Shown here piece by piece: positions 51,036 to 60,268 of a stretch of 64,000 bases of DNA; within the stretch, counting starts at the first letter, position 1, and every line of letters begins with the position of its first letter. The position numbers and the translations under genes are program-made. Under the pieces are notes generated by a model. The model had not been told where the DNA came from and ran no database searches. It worked only from the letters and a program-made list of their open reading frames with translations. The stretch comes from Gracilariopsis chorda. Lineage: Eukaryota > Rhodophyta > Florideophyceae > Gracilariales > Gracilariaceae. The DNA lies in the NCBI GenBank assembly GCA_003194525.1, contig NBIV01000144.1, forward strand, positions 124,001-188,000, read 5' to 3'.

Positions 51036-51713
51036 ATGCCTACCGAAGATGTGGACACATCGCAAGAGCAGGAACAAGAATCAATTCCCAGACTCGTAGT
51101 TGATGTAGATGCGGCTGTTGTTGAGGGAGGAGGTGCTGAGGAGGGTGCAGACGAGGAGTACATTGAAGAAGTTGATGCCAAAAGGGAAGAGTATGGTGGC
51201 GACGAGGACTTTGAAGCAGAGCCACCTGTACTGGCTTTTGTTACTCTCAATGTCGTAGGAGAGGATGATGATGAGTACGACGAAGCTGATGAGGACGATG
51301 AGGGCCTGAGCGGTCAAGCGCCTGTTGAGTTCGATGTTCGGGACGAAGTGGAGGAGCTTCACTTAACTGCGGAAGGGAGACCCGCAGACCTTGATGCTCA
51401 TTCTGATATTGAAGAAGACTATGAAGATGTTGTCGATCCGGATAAGGTATACGGTCAAGCAGTCGTTGAGGAATTAGGTGACATTCAACAGGTCGACTCA
51501 GAGCAGTCTCACATTGTGGTCGCAGAAGGTATGCTCACAGAAAACGTGCGTGTGGACCGTGCAACGACTGAAGCTATAACAAGAGATTCGAGTTGTGTAA
51601 CTGGGATTGACGAGTCCGACGTGAACCAGCATGGACCTGAAGTACTGTTGGGGACAGTTGAAGTTAAGTCGGAAGAAACTGCATCTCCGATTGCTGTTCA
51701 TGAGTTCAGGTGA
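51036..51713 (+). CDS. Acidic protein of the MULE, possibly truncated
   Basis: From the first in-frame ATG (51036) 225 aa are encoded, extremely rich in Asp and Glu (EEGADEEYIEEVDAK, GEDDDEYDEADEDDEG). The same frame is open upstream from 50628 with the same acidic character and is interrupted once by TAG at 50967-50969. The original gene therefore probably began in or near the left terminal repeat. No ATG is found before the stop, so a short spliced first exon is possible. I recognise no family. A histone-mimic or chromatin role would be speculation. A lysine-rich open stretch at 51890-52003 (EARPQGFYEEQKELKEIMEE) may be a further exon. Confidence 0.45.
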   Translation: MPTEDVDTSQEQEQESIPRLVVDVDAAVVEGGGAEEGADEEYIEEVDAKREEYGGDEDFEAEPPVLAFVTLNVVGEDDDEYDEADEDDEGLSGQAPVEFDVRDEVEELHLTAEGRPADLDAHSDIEEDYEDVVDPDKVYGQAVVEELGDIQQVDSEQSHIVVAEGMLTENVRVDRATTEAITRDSSCVTGIDESDVNQHGPEVLLGTVEVKSEETASPIAVHEFR

Positions 51714-52001
51714 TACTATTGTTTAGTCTTTTCAAAGATACGTTGGCTCTTCAGTGATCGAGGTGCATGGAACAATTCCAACTGGGCTTCCATTTCGGGG
51801 TTCTCAGATGCAAGAAAGACTGTTCACGCGTTCTTGGACGAGGTTTTAGAATACGCGACGATATCTAGAAGTTGAATAAAGAATTAAAGTGAAGCAGAAG
51901 GCGAAAGAAGCAAGACCTCAAGGCTTTTATGAAGAGCAGAAAGAGCTCAAAGAAATTATGGAAGAAGGAAAGGGATCAAACGCCTGTGGTCAATGCTACA
52001 G

Positions 52002-55000
52002 CTAGTGGATGTGTCCGAGAGACTTTGACATAATTCGAAGTGCTTTGTCTTGCACGTCTTGGGCTATGGAAGTTGAGGGTGTCACAGCTGGTTCTGAGGA
52101 TGTTGAAGGTGGGTGACAGTCTTTCTGAGACACTTCCTGGGATGAATGTGGGCTTGTCCTCGCTCGCTTTCTCGTGCGCTCCAAGGAGCTTTTCTTTCTC
52201 CGTTGTGCTCTGTGGCGTCCATTGTTTGGCGGACGGATCCCTGATGAACTGAAATCTTTTGTAGAAGACGATGGATGCAGTAAAGTGACAGTGTTCTCTG
52301 TTTCTTCCGCGTGTTCTGTTAATGAAGCCAGCCTTGTTTTAAAGGTACCTCTAGCTTCGAAGTGTGTCGCTTTTCCTTGCTGAATGTCTGCGATGGCATC
52401 CCTTAAAAGACGTAGAACTCCACTCACCGCAACACGTCCAATTCCAGTAGCTTGTCGATGTAAAGCATCGTAGAGGTTTTTTCCTTCCATGTACGTATTG
52501 TACCCATCTACTTCCGAGTCTTCTCTACTGGTTCTAAGTATATCTGAGTCAATGGGGATAAACTCTTTCTCCGTCGACTCATCAAAACGGCGTAGTCGGT
52601 AATCCATCTCCTCGTTGTTGAAGTATCGGGTCTCTGACCTGAGTTTCGCCAAGTATGGGACTGTCATAGCAGAAGTATCTTTTCTCCAGTATGTAGAGAA
52701 AAGCGCTTCAAGAGGTATGAAGTATCCTAGTATGTTTCGTAGTTCAGGGAAACGCAGACGTTCTTCCTGATAAACCACAGCACATCGAACCATGTGACGA
52801 CAAGCAAAACCAACGGACCAGGGCTGCCCACAGGAACAGACACCAATAAACTCTGCCTTAACGTCATCCCCCGACCCCGTATACCTTTTTGAGAATTGCA
52901 CAACAGTCTCCTGTGATGAGCGCTCTTCATCCACCGACGCATTCCGGTTCTGACTCAGATGGCTTCCCCATTTCAACTTAAAGCGAGCTACAGGTCCCAT
53001 TGCTGGGGTTGAACTACTTTCCAGGTTTCTGATTGCTTCTGGCCACGCTTCCTGTGAATAATCCACAACCTCTGTGCTGGAAAGAATGTAGTTCTTCGAG
53101 GGCTTAAAGCTCAAATCTACGAAGTGCGCCAAGGCGTAGTTCGTGTACTCAGCCACCAGGCTGTCTACAACTTCTACAGGTAGAAAGTGCTCAAGCTCTC
53201 TTGTCTTCCGATATCTCCCACTTTGAGAAGATAAGGTTCTTACAAGCTCCAAGTTCCGGGTATCAGCCCGTTCTTGGGATATACGCCGAACCTCCAAAGG
53301 AACCTTGCACAAGGGAATCTTCTTCGATATAATGATCTTCTTGTATGCAGAGTTAGAAGATTCGGTGTAGCCAGTTCCTTGGAACATGTAACGGGTAGGT
53401 ATAGCCGCGTTTCGGAAGCAAGACACCAGCATATGCGGCTTATAGTGGTACAAGTACTTATACCACACAGGGAGACGATCGTCAAAAGCATCAAAGTACT
53501 TGCATTCTAGCATTCTTCTCCTTTCGAAAAACGTTTCCGACGTATATGACTTTCTGAGGTTGAACAGGTCTTTCTTCATATCGTGCATCCACTCCATCTT
53601 ACCAATCTTTCTACACCAATTGGCCACATTCTTCTTCTGATTCTCGTTCAGATGCCATTCGTCGAGGCTTATATAGGACGAATTGAACACCTTCTCAGCT
53701 GCATTTATACACGCAGTGTTCTGGTCCATCACTACCATCGCCGGTGAGACGGCGACTATAGACTTGAAGTAGGACAGAATTCGTACGAAGTCCTCTTCTG
53801 TTTCGGAGCACATATACCCCATGAAAAATGTCAACACATGACCATCATTGGCTCTTCCATTAATGGTGACCAGAGGGAAACCGTATCTATTGGCTATGGC
53901 TTTACAATCAATAGATACCCCCGGAACAATGCCGAACTTCTGGTAGTCTTCCATCCACTCTCGAAACGACCAACAAGCGTACTTCATCCTACCCGAATCA
54001 TCCGCAGCGAAGAATCCCTTATTCCCTGCATCCTCCTGGCTCAACGAAAAGAGCAGATCACACAACCTTACACATTCCAAATCGCGGGGATTGCTTGTGG
54101 AGGAAGCATACCTCAACTTCTTCCTCGCCGATACCGGATTAATCTTCTGATTGTACTTGTCTTCCAGGTATCGTATGGTATCTCTAAAGCTCATATGCAA
54201 ATCGTTCGTCATATGTATCGCTTCAGAACGCATTTGCGGCTTGAGATGTCTAATACCAAAGCTCCCAGAGGGACCATGTCCATGTTTACAACCATTTAAA
54301 TTAGCCACGTAGATCATTCCACCATCTTCCTCCTGCCCAGAATCCTCCGTCTTAATCGTTATCGAGAAGAGGCATCGCGTCATCTTGTTATTGTATTGAT
54401 CGCACTTCAAGATTCCCTTCTTCAGCACCCTTCTATTCCCACGTTCAGCACCACGACTCTTGGGAGACTTTGCCTTATCCGGAGATCGCTTTCGTTCTCC
54501 AAAGTATATAGAAGTCCTTACGAATAAGCTGTACCCGAAGCAGTCCGCGATAAATTGAACTTCCTTCAGAACCGTGACACCAGGAGCATTGAGAGGAAGG
54601 GTTTCCAGATAGGCTAAGACTGCTGCTTTAAAACACTCCTCAATTCTCTCATTCGGTATCGTGTTCTGTACGGATTCCGTGCCCAGTTCTTCATCACCAT
54701 CTTCTGTCCAGTACTTTTCGTCTTTCTCTCCAAGGACATCTTTCTCCTTTGGTTCTGATTCTTCTTCATTCAGGATGCCACCATCAGAGTCTTCGAAGAA
54801 GCATGAAGGAACCTCTTCTTCGTCATCTAAGAATCGATCAATCAGCAGCGCCTCCTCTTCTTCAACGGATTGCTCATCTGAAACCTGCTGCGCATATGCA
54901 ACGTTTGCGTTGAGAGTTTCACTCTCCTCACTCATTTTTGAGCCTAATTCGGCGCCCACAGCGCTGTGGCGTGCACGCTCGCATTTCGCGTCCACTGTTT

Positions 55001-55550
55001 GTGTTGAGGAGTTCGGAGAAGCAGCAGGGGGGTCAGCTTCAAAAGAGCTAATGCCAAAATCGCCTCTTACGCCACTCTCGACGTTAAACGCATTATCCAG
55101 AAGTCCATCCGAGCATTTTACATCGTTTACGCCACCTTTCCCGATGCCTTCCCTTGAGATAGGTCCTTGCTGCGGCCTCTTCGGTAGATTGGAAAACGGC
55201 CTACCTCCTTCCTGTGAAACCGAGGAGTGTTGCTTCCAAAGCTCGGGTTTGGGTTCGTGAACTGCTCTTTGCGAAGCACGGCCATCAAAAACACCTCCCC
55301 TCTCAGGGCATTTCGTGCTATGCAACACGCAATAGAAGGGATAAAAGTCCTCAGCCCCACTGGAGTCGCCATACGCCATATCGTCTTCGCTTCCTGTTTC
55401 TGCATTGCTTTGAGATAAAGGACCATGTGAATGCTCTAGGAGGTAGCATGATGAGCTGTTGTAGAACTCGGCTCCCTGGAAGGGGGTATGGTTCGAAATA
55501 TGCATGACAGACGTACATATTCTCCATTTTTCCGTATGTGCTCTTCCCAT
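52002..55550 (-). CDS. MULE transposase with FAR1-like finger, DDE core and SWIM finger
   Basis: Up to 1182 aa. Residues 200-300 are acidic. A FAR1-type zinc-binding region follows with C383, C393, C421, H423 and H425 (KCDQYNNKMTRC; NGCKHGHG). The MULE core has SIDCKAIANRYGFPL (D548), MVVMDQNTACINAAEKVF (D609), the W-H motif DEWHLNENQKKN, and GYTESSNSA (E730). The SWIM finger is CSCGQPWSVGFACRHM (C905, C907, C917, H919). It would bind the 240-bp terminal repeats and catalyse cut-and-paste transposition in the nucleus. The first ATG (55548-55550) overlaps the protease gene by 115 bp in another frame, so the true start may be a later methionine such as residue 16, 58 or 206. The frame is intact. 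Confidence 0.92.
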   Translation of the reverse strand: MGRAHTEKWRICTSVMHISNHTPFQGAEFYNSSSCYLLEHSHGPLSQSNAETGSEDDMAYGDSSGAEDFYPFYCVLHSTKCPERGGVFDGRASQRAVHEPKPELWKQHSSVSQEGGRPFSNLPKRPQQGPISREGIGKGGVNDVKCSDGLLDNAFNVESGVRGDFGISSFEADPPAASPNSSTQTVDAKCERARHSAVGAELGSKMSEESETLNANVAYAQQVSDEQSVEEEEALLIDRFLDDEEEVPSCFFEDSDGGILNEEESEPKEKDVLGEKDEKYWTEDGDEELGTESVQNTIPNERIEECFKAAVLAYLETLPLNAPGVTVLKEVQFIADCFGYSLFVRTSIYFGERKRSPDKAKSPKSRGAERGNRRVLKKGILKCDQYNNKMTRCLFSITIKTEDSGQEEDGGMIYVANLNGCKHGHGPSGSFGIRHLKPQMRSEAIHMTNDLHMSFRDTIRYLEDKYNQKINPVSARKKLRYASSTSNPRDLECVRLCDLLFSLSQEDAGNKGFFAADDSGRMKYACWSFREWMEDYQKFGIVPGVSIDCKAIANRYGFPLVTINGRANDGHVLTFFMGYMCSETEEDFVRILSYFKSIVAVSPAMVVMDQNTACINAAEKVFNSSYISLDEWHLNENQKKNVANWCRKIGKMEWMHDMKKDLFNLRKSYTSETFFERRRMLECKYFDAFDDRLPVWYKYLYHYKPHMLVSCFRNAAIPTRYMFQGTGYTESSNSAYKKIIISKKIPLCKVPLEVRRISQERADTRNLELVRTLSSQSGRYRKTRELEHFLPVEVVDSLVAEYTNYALAHFVDLSFKPSKNYILSSTEVVDYSQEAWPEAIRNLESSSTPAMGPVARFKLKWGSHLSQNRNASVDEERSSQETVVQFSKRYTGSGDDVKAEFIGVCSCGQPWSVGFACRHMVRCAVVYQEERLRFPELRNILGYFIPLEALFSTYWRKDTSAMTVPYLAKLRSETRYFNNEEMDYRLRRFDESTEKEFIPIDSDILRTSREDSEVDGYNTYMEGKNLYDALHRQATGIGRVAVSGVLRLLRDAIADIQQGKATHFEARGTFKTRLASLTEHAEETENTVTLLHPSSSTKDFSSSGIRPPNNGRHRAQRRKKSSLERTRKRARTSPHSSQEVSQKDCHPPSTSSEPAVTPSTSIAQDVQDKALRIMSKSLGHIH

Positions 55551-57742
55551 TCTTGTAGACGGGAGGCTAAAGAGGAGCGAATGCCCTCAAACCTCCTTCT
55601 TACAACATCATCGGGGCATGGGAGTTGTTGGGGTGTGTGCGTGTGTATCAGGTCCTGTTCAATTACCCAACATCTCTCCATGGGATAGAACTTTGCTCGA
55701 ATGTTGGAGCGGCACTGCGACTTGTGCCGCAGACACCGCAATTTTCCGGTGAGCAGCGCAGACGACCTCGACTTCCTCGTCTGCAACACTGAGAAGTATT
55801 GTACACCATAAAGGTAGCCAAAGTTCTTAGCGATGTAGGCAACCAGTGCAGGGAGGTCAAAGACCTCCTTTAAACCTTTCAGAGCTGAGACAAGCCTCTC
55901 GTTTGACATCGCAAGTTCTGTCTTACATTCACCACCGTCCTCAAGTTTCACATCAACCCATAAACGCCTTCCATTGTTTTCAAATGTCTCTTGGACGTCT
56001 GCCTGATCCTCAGTGCATGACCCGGTCTTGGTAGTGCGTCCTTCACACATAGTCATTGATGGTAGCTCCATGTGCGGCTTCTCCTGTATCTGAGCGTCAG
56101 AACAGGCTGCCAGCTCTTCATTGAGCTCTTGAGCTTGACCACCATTCTCAGAAGCCTGCTTCTTCTCTTCAATATGTTTTTCAGTTTCTGCGTTCAGCTC
56201 GGAAGGCGCCGCGGTATCCTTCGCTCCTTCTTCAGCTTCAACTTCTACCTGTGCCTGTGTCCGACTGATCGTCTTTGCTGGTGAATGTCCGTCAATTTCC
56301 ATGTCTACTTCACTACCTTCTCCAGTCTGAATCATTTCCTGCTCCTCTTCTACACCTGATGCTCCAATTACTTCAGAACTTCTTCCAGTTTTCTCACCTA
56401 GCGCTTTGTGCACCATCTCGGAGCGCTGTGATACACATATCTCAATCAATGTGTTCACAATGTCCGCTACAACCGGAGCAGAATCAGAAAACTGCACTCG
56501 TCGCTTCATGCGAATCTTCAGGGGTAGACACATCCCACTGCTCTGAACAGAACTTTGGTTCAGCTCATGAACACGCTTTGTTCGCTGGCTTTTCCGTATA
56601 GCACGCGCCTCAGAGTCGCGCGTACCCAACGGCATTGGCTGAAGATCCACGACCTTTCCTTCTCCTGCTTTTCGTTCTCCCAGAACTGTATTCACATCCG
56701 TTCCCTCTTCCTTTCCAGCTTCTTCCTTTCCAGTCTGCATCCCAATGCTCCGCTCCACGCTTCGTTTCGTACGCTGCCGTTTTTTACCTTCCTTCCTCAT
56801 GCGAAGGAGTTCTAAACGATGCTCTGACCGGAGCCGTACGACCATTGTTTCAGTAACAATGTCGGTTTGAAAGAACTCCTTCGCCATGAGTATGTGTAGA
56901 ATCCGGATTCTAATGGACATCCATCGAATCCTCTCAGTCAATGCTCGGCTGTACCCAGAGGCGTAGGTTCGCTTCGGGATACAGCCGTGGTCCGCACTGA
57001 ACATGGTGAAAAGGGAAACAACATAGCAACCACAGCTGTGCGAGTCCTTTTGTCGCTTAAACCCTTTTACCTGTAGCATGTAGTTCCGCTCCGATATCAC
57101 CGCACGTAGCGCTTCATCTCCTGTGAGGCAAAAGGGAAACAAGAAAGAGAACAGTTTCATAATCCTTCGATCAACAGACATTCCAAGACTGTCTCCAAAC
57201 CAAACCGTCCATCGTTGCGTTCCTCGCGCCGCATTGACAATTTTCTTCCCTACCAAAACACCCCAATGGCTGTTAGACATGTTCAATGGGACTAGAACGG
57301 TGTTTATCTCTGTATCACCATTACCTTTAAAGGTAAACCACTTCTTGAACACTTCCAAATCCTCTTCCGGTATGTTTCCCTTCTTTCCCTTGAATGACTT
57401 CGATAGCCTTGTCAGCATCACTCCAATAGAACATGAGGCAAAAGCCACACCAACAGAAGGTACCATGTTCAAAACAGCTGTTGAGATCAAATCGCTACAC
57501 ATTTCCGAGTCAGGTTTTGAACTGTGTACCAAAGAAACCGGTGATGTTTCTTTGCCTTCTGCGATCAAGATTCTGGCTACATGGTCCTTCACAACCGCAA
57601 AAAGGACTTCGGAACTCGCAGAGCCATCACTGATGCGCATTTGCGTACGCTTTTCAAGATTCTCCCAGAACGACGTAAAGGTTTCATAAAGTTCATGTTC
57701 TGGGAGAATATCTACGTAGTCAGACGCTTTGTTTTGCTCCAT
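55436..57742 (-). CDS. MULE-encoded Ulp1-type cysteine protease with FAR1-like domain
   Basis: 768 aa from an ATG at 57740-57742. Residues about 85-270 form a C48 (Ulp1/SENP) fold with the triad H159 (NMSNSHWGVL), D184 (WFGDSLGM) and C237 (QKDSHSCGCYVV), plus the oxyanion glutamine Q231. Residues 300-600 are charged, with acidic tracts, and look disordered. The C-terminal 140 residues have C670, C677, H700 and H702 (RCLRHKSQC; LIHTHTP), matching the FAR1-type finger also found in the neighbouring transposase. Ulp1 proteases of MULEs are thought to act on SUMO or related modifiers, but their exact role in transposition is not settled. The two proteins may share a DNA target through their similar fingers. 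The gene is co-oriented with and slightly overlaps the transposase. Confidence 0.9.
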   Translation of the reverse strand: MEQNKASDYVDILPEHELYETFTSFWENLEKRTQMRISDGSASSEVLFAVVKDHVARILIAEGKETSPVSLVHSSKPDSEMCSDLISTAVLNMVPSVGVAFASCSIGVMLTRLSKSFKGKKGNIPEEDLEVFKKWFTFKGNGDTEINTVLVPLNMSNSHWGVLVGKKIVNAARGTQRWTVWFGDSLGMSVDRRIMKLFSFLFPFCLTGDEALRAVISERNYMLQVKGFKRQKDSHSCGCYVVSLFTMFSADHGCIPKRTYASGYSRALTERIRWMSIRIRILHILMAKEFFQTDIVTETMVVRLRSEHRLELLRMRKEGKKRQRTKRSVERSIGMQTGKEEAGKEEGTDVNTVLGERKAGEGKVVDLQPMPLGTRDSEARAIRKSQRTKRVHELNQSSVQSSGMCLPLKIRMKRRVQFSDSAPVVADIVNTLIEICVSQRSEMVHKALGEKTGRSSEVIGASGVEEEQEMIQTGEGSEVDMEIDGHSPAKTISRTQAQVEVEAEEGAKDTAAPSELNAETEKHIEEKKQASENGGQAQELNEELAACSDAQIQEKPHMELPSMTMCEGRTTKTGSCTEDQADVQETFENNGRRLWVDVKLEDGGECKTELAMSNERLVSALKGLKEVFDLPALVAYIAKNFGYLYGVQYFSVLQTRKSRSSALLTGKLRCLRHKSQCRSNIRAKFYPMERCWVIEQDLIHTHTPQQLPCPDDVVRRRFEGIRSSLASRLQEWEEHIRKNGEYVRLSCIFRTIPPSREPSSTTAHHATS

Positions 57743-57922
57743 TGCTCAAAGCAATAGAACAGTACACGAGAGCGGTCCGGGAAGGAGATTGGGACGTAGA
57801 GAGAGTCAGCAGTCTTTGAAAGGGTCGTCGAAGATGTGAAGGAGGACGTAGTACCTGACGTATCTGTCATTCCCACACAATTTGACGACGCCGCGCGGTA
57901 ACCTCGACTGCATCTACATCTC

Positions 57923-58162
57923 ATTTACGTTGTGCTGACTTGGCGGCCGGAGAGAGCAGGGATAGAGGGAATGCTCTGACTCTGCGGATCTACTGGTTGA
58001 AATCCAAAATAGGGGCGTATTATTGGCTACAGTAAGATCTGAAGTGGCACGGGCACTTGTGCAGCTCGCCGTGGCACGTGCCCGCTGACTCTCTCTTTTT
58101 ATTGGTGCAAATGCGCGCTGACTCGCCTACACTATCTACGTCGTGTAGTTTAGCCCTTTCCC
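57923..58162. repeat. MULE terminal inverted repeat, right
   Basis: It is the reverse complement of 50381-50620 as far as read, ends GTTTAGCCCTTTCCC, and is followed by the duplication GTGAACCAG (58163-58171). Confidence 0.96.
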
Positions 58163-58171
58163 GTGAACCAG
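58163..58171. repeat. MULE target-site duplication, right copy
   Basis: GTGAACCAG, identical to 50372-50380. Confidence 0.95.
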
Positions 58172-58301
58172 AGTCGCGTTGGTCTGTTTCTTGATGGCGA
58201 GTAGACTGATCTATCCAGCGACAAGGTTACGAAGGGAACGCTAAATTTATCTCCGTTGAACCATTCCTCGTCTCTTCTTGTTCTTCACCACTCCGCTGAA
58301 A

Positions 58302-58910
58302 ATGCTGTTTATATCCGTGCCTCTCTTCGTGCGACAGCCAAGCAAATCGCAGAGAATCCGCATGTGCAAGAGCAACGAAAACGTTCAAACAGCAAAGCGT
58401 ACCCTTCTCGACGCAGCAACGGGGCTAAACCTGGGACGTGATATAGTCAAGCAGCCCGACAAGCTAGACCACATTCAGAAGCTAATAAATAACCTAGAAA
58501 CCGAATGGAAAATAGATAAGCCGACAAACCTCTCGCTGGCGGGAAGGCGGGAACTGGTATACACGACATTACCAGATGTACTCGCCATCGACAAACCACG
58601 TTGGATGCAATGCGCCAGTGTATTTCACATCATCGAGGCCGGTGAAAAGGAAGGTTGTATTGAACAAGTGTTCAGGTATGGCGGGATTCGTTGTGTGATT
58701 TCTTTCGCATTTGAACTGGGGTTTTTGCAGTTGCTGCGTAGGAAGGTGCGTTTTGTGGAGGCAAGGTTAGGTGGATTGATGCGCTTTGATATGAGGAAGC
58801 AAAATGCTGTGGGTAGTCTTTTGGTAAGGTTCTGGGATAATGAGTTGCTGGTTCTAGAGGGTAACAAGGGTAGCATTTCGATTTTGCGGCTGCTGAAGAA
58901 GGGGAGCTGA
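58302..58910 (+). CDS. Plastid lipid-associated protein (PAP/fibrillin family)
   Basis: 202 aa from the ATG at 58302, intronless. The first 25 residues (MLFISVPLFVRQPSKSQRIR) are hydrophobic then basic, compatible with a plastid-targeting presequence. The PAP fold follows: KRTLLDAATGLNLG with DHIQKLINNLE (the ..LL..v.gtnrG....I..l...LE pattern), then LAGRRELVYTTLPDVL (normally L.GkW.LlYTts), and at the C-terminus GSLLVRFWDNELLVLEGNKG then SISILRL, the family's closing YLDxxLRxxRGdkGxxFVLxR motif. Fibrillins stabilise plastoglobules and thylakoid lipids. A GTATGG...TTTGCAG stretch inside (58676-58730) looks like an intron, but removing it would destroy the frame. The MULE ends 139 bp upstream, so promoter or 5' UTR was displaced. 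Confidence 0.8.
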   Translation: MLFISVPLFVRQPSKSQRIRMCKSNENVQTAKRTLLDAATGLNLGRDIVKQPDKLDHIQKLINNLETEWKIDKPTNLSLAGRRELVYTTLPDVLAIDKPRWMQCASVFHIIEAGEKEGCIEQVFRYGGIRCVISFAFELGFLQLLRRKVRFVEARLGGLMRFDMRKQNAVGSLLVRFWDNELLVLEGNKGSISILRLLKKGS

Positions 58911-60268
58911 GACGAGAGTGGGGCTGGTTGTTTGTGCATTTCTTTTTGTCGGACAATCTGATGGTTGAATCAGGTCTAGCTGTTCTCGACTGCGGGCCGA
59001 AACGGCGTATATGCATCTCTACGGTGAGTACGAGAGCTGGAACCAAGCAAGAACCGCCCCCTGCTGTGTCATAGCTTAGAGAAAACACGTAGCGTTTGTC
59101 CTGCACGTCGAGAGTACGTTTGCGGGTGTAGGCTTGCAAACCTAAACTTGGCATTCCAGATTCCAGTAAAGCTATAAAGAATGTTCGAATCTATTGAATG
59201 AAGAGAGGATACTTTGGCTATTTACGAGCGGCTAAGTACCATGTCCGTTCTTTTCTGTGTCGTGAATCTGACGTGGTCTCAGGTGACCTAGGAATCGTTT
59301 GCCCGTGATTGTGTGTGTGTGTTTATAAGAGCTCGTTTCTCTAATTCCAAGACTATGGTAGGGGTTCCATTGAGAAGAACGTCTCTCTTTCTAGGTAAAC
59401 CAACAGCTTCTCTGGCAATGTTCTTACTATTAATTTGGCGTCAGAGCGGCCGTGATCCCCAAGAATGAAAAGACTGGCGTTAGTGGCTTTCCTCCGTTGG
59501 AAAGCCACTAACCCCTTCCTCCATTAGAATGCCGCTAACTCCTTCCTCCATTGAGGTGCCGCTAACTTCTTCCTCCTATCTCTTCTCTTGTCGCACCGAA
59601 TCAGTGAGGATACTGAGCGGTCCAAAGTCGTCTCCCTCAATCGATGTTGTTATCGATATCTTTGTTTTTTGTTCATTTCTCAAGCATTCCCGCCTTGCCT
59701 TTGATTGGCTACACGTCGTACGGTAGTGCGATAAGCACGTTATATCGAAGGAATCGTTCGTCGATGAATCTGTCATACTTGTACATTGTCGGGCCTTTGG
59801 TGGACTGCCTCTCTGTACTTGGCATTTTGCCCCTCTCACTGCTCAGGAGTTCATCTTTAATAGAATCTTGCGCATTACAAGTCGCTACATTATTTGTGAT
59901 GGCGCGCCACCCCTGACAGCAATCGGTTGCCACCGGTGTCTGTGGATAGTATCTAAGCGCACAAACTCATCCCTAGCTAAAACTATGCCATACGGTACAT
60001 GACATGTATTAACTCCCACTCTAATTAGTCACTATTTCGTTTGGCGAGAAGCTGAGATAACTCAGTCTAACTTTACCATCGTACCATTGCGTCTTGTCGC
60101 TTTCCGAGTGAATTCCGTCCAGCACCCCACGGCCACAGCCAGCTGAGGTTTGACACAACCAGCCACCACCTTCTTCCCAAACAAAATTGCACCTCCCCGG
60201 CGTTAGCCTTCCTCGCCCTACAACGGTACAAGGCGCTACGCTGCGGAAGAGCGGACGGGAACCCAAAC
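58911..60268. other. Intergenic region fibrillin - sugar transporter
   Basis: No gene is supported. It contains a perfect 14-bp inverted repeat, GTTAGTGGCTTTCC at 59479-59492 and its complement at 59499-59512. It is followed by about 2.5 copies of a 27-bp repeat (CCGCTAACTCCTTCCTCCATT...) at 59504-59578. The last 200 bases should hold the transporter promoter. Confidence 0.5.
59479..59578. repeat. Hairpin plus 27-bp tandem repeat
   Basis: The arms GTTAGTGGCTTTCC / GGAAAGCCACTAAC are separated by 6 bases. The right arm begins a short array of 27-bp units ending in CTTCCTCCATT. Confidence 0.8.

Larger units (their letters stand above)
50381..58162. mobile_element. Complete MULE DNA transposon with Ulp1-type protease
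   Basis: The element is 7,782 bp with 240-bp terminal inverted repeats and a 9-bp target duplication. It carries a DDE transposase with SWIM finger (-), a Ulp1-type protease with FAR1-like finger (-), and an acidic ORF (+). The transposase and protease frames are intact and the terminal repeats appear identical, so the insertion is recent and possibly autonomous. MULEs with Ulp1 proteases are known from plants (Kaonashi/KI-MULE type). Confidence 0.95.

Noticed and set aside
58676-58730. Possible 55-nt intron (GTATGG...TTTGCAG) in the fibrillin gene
   Set aside because: Removing 55 nt would shift the frame and lose the conserved C-terminal motif, which is in frame with the N-terminus without splicing.
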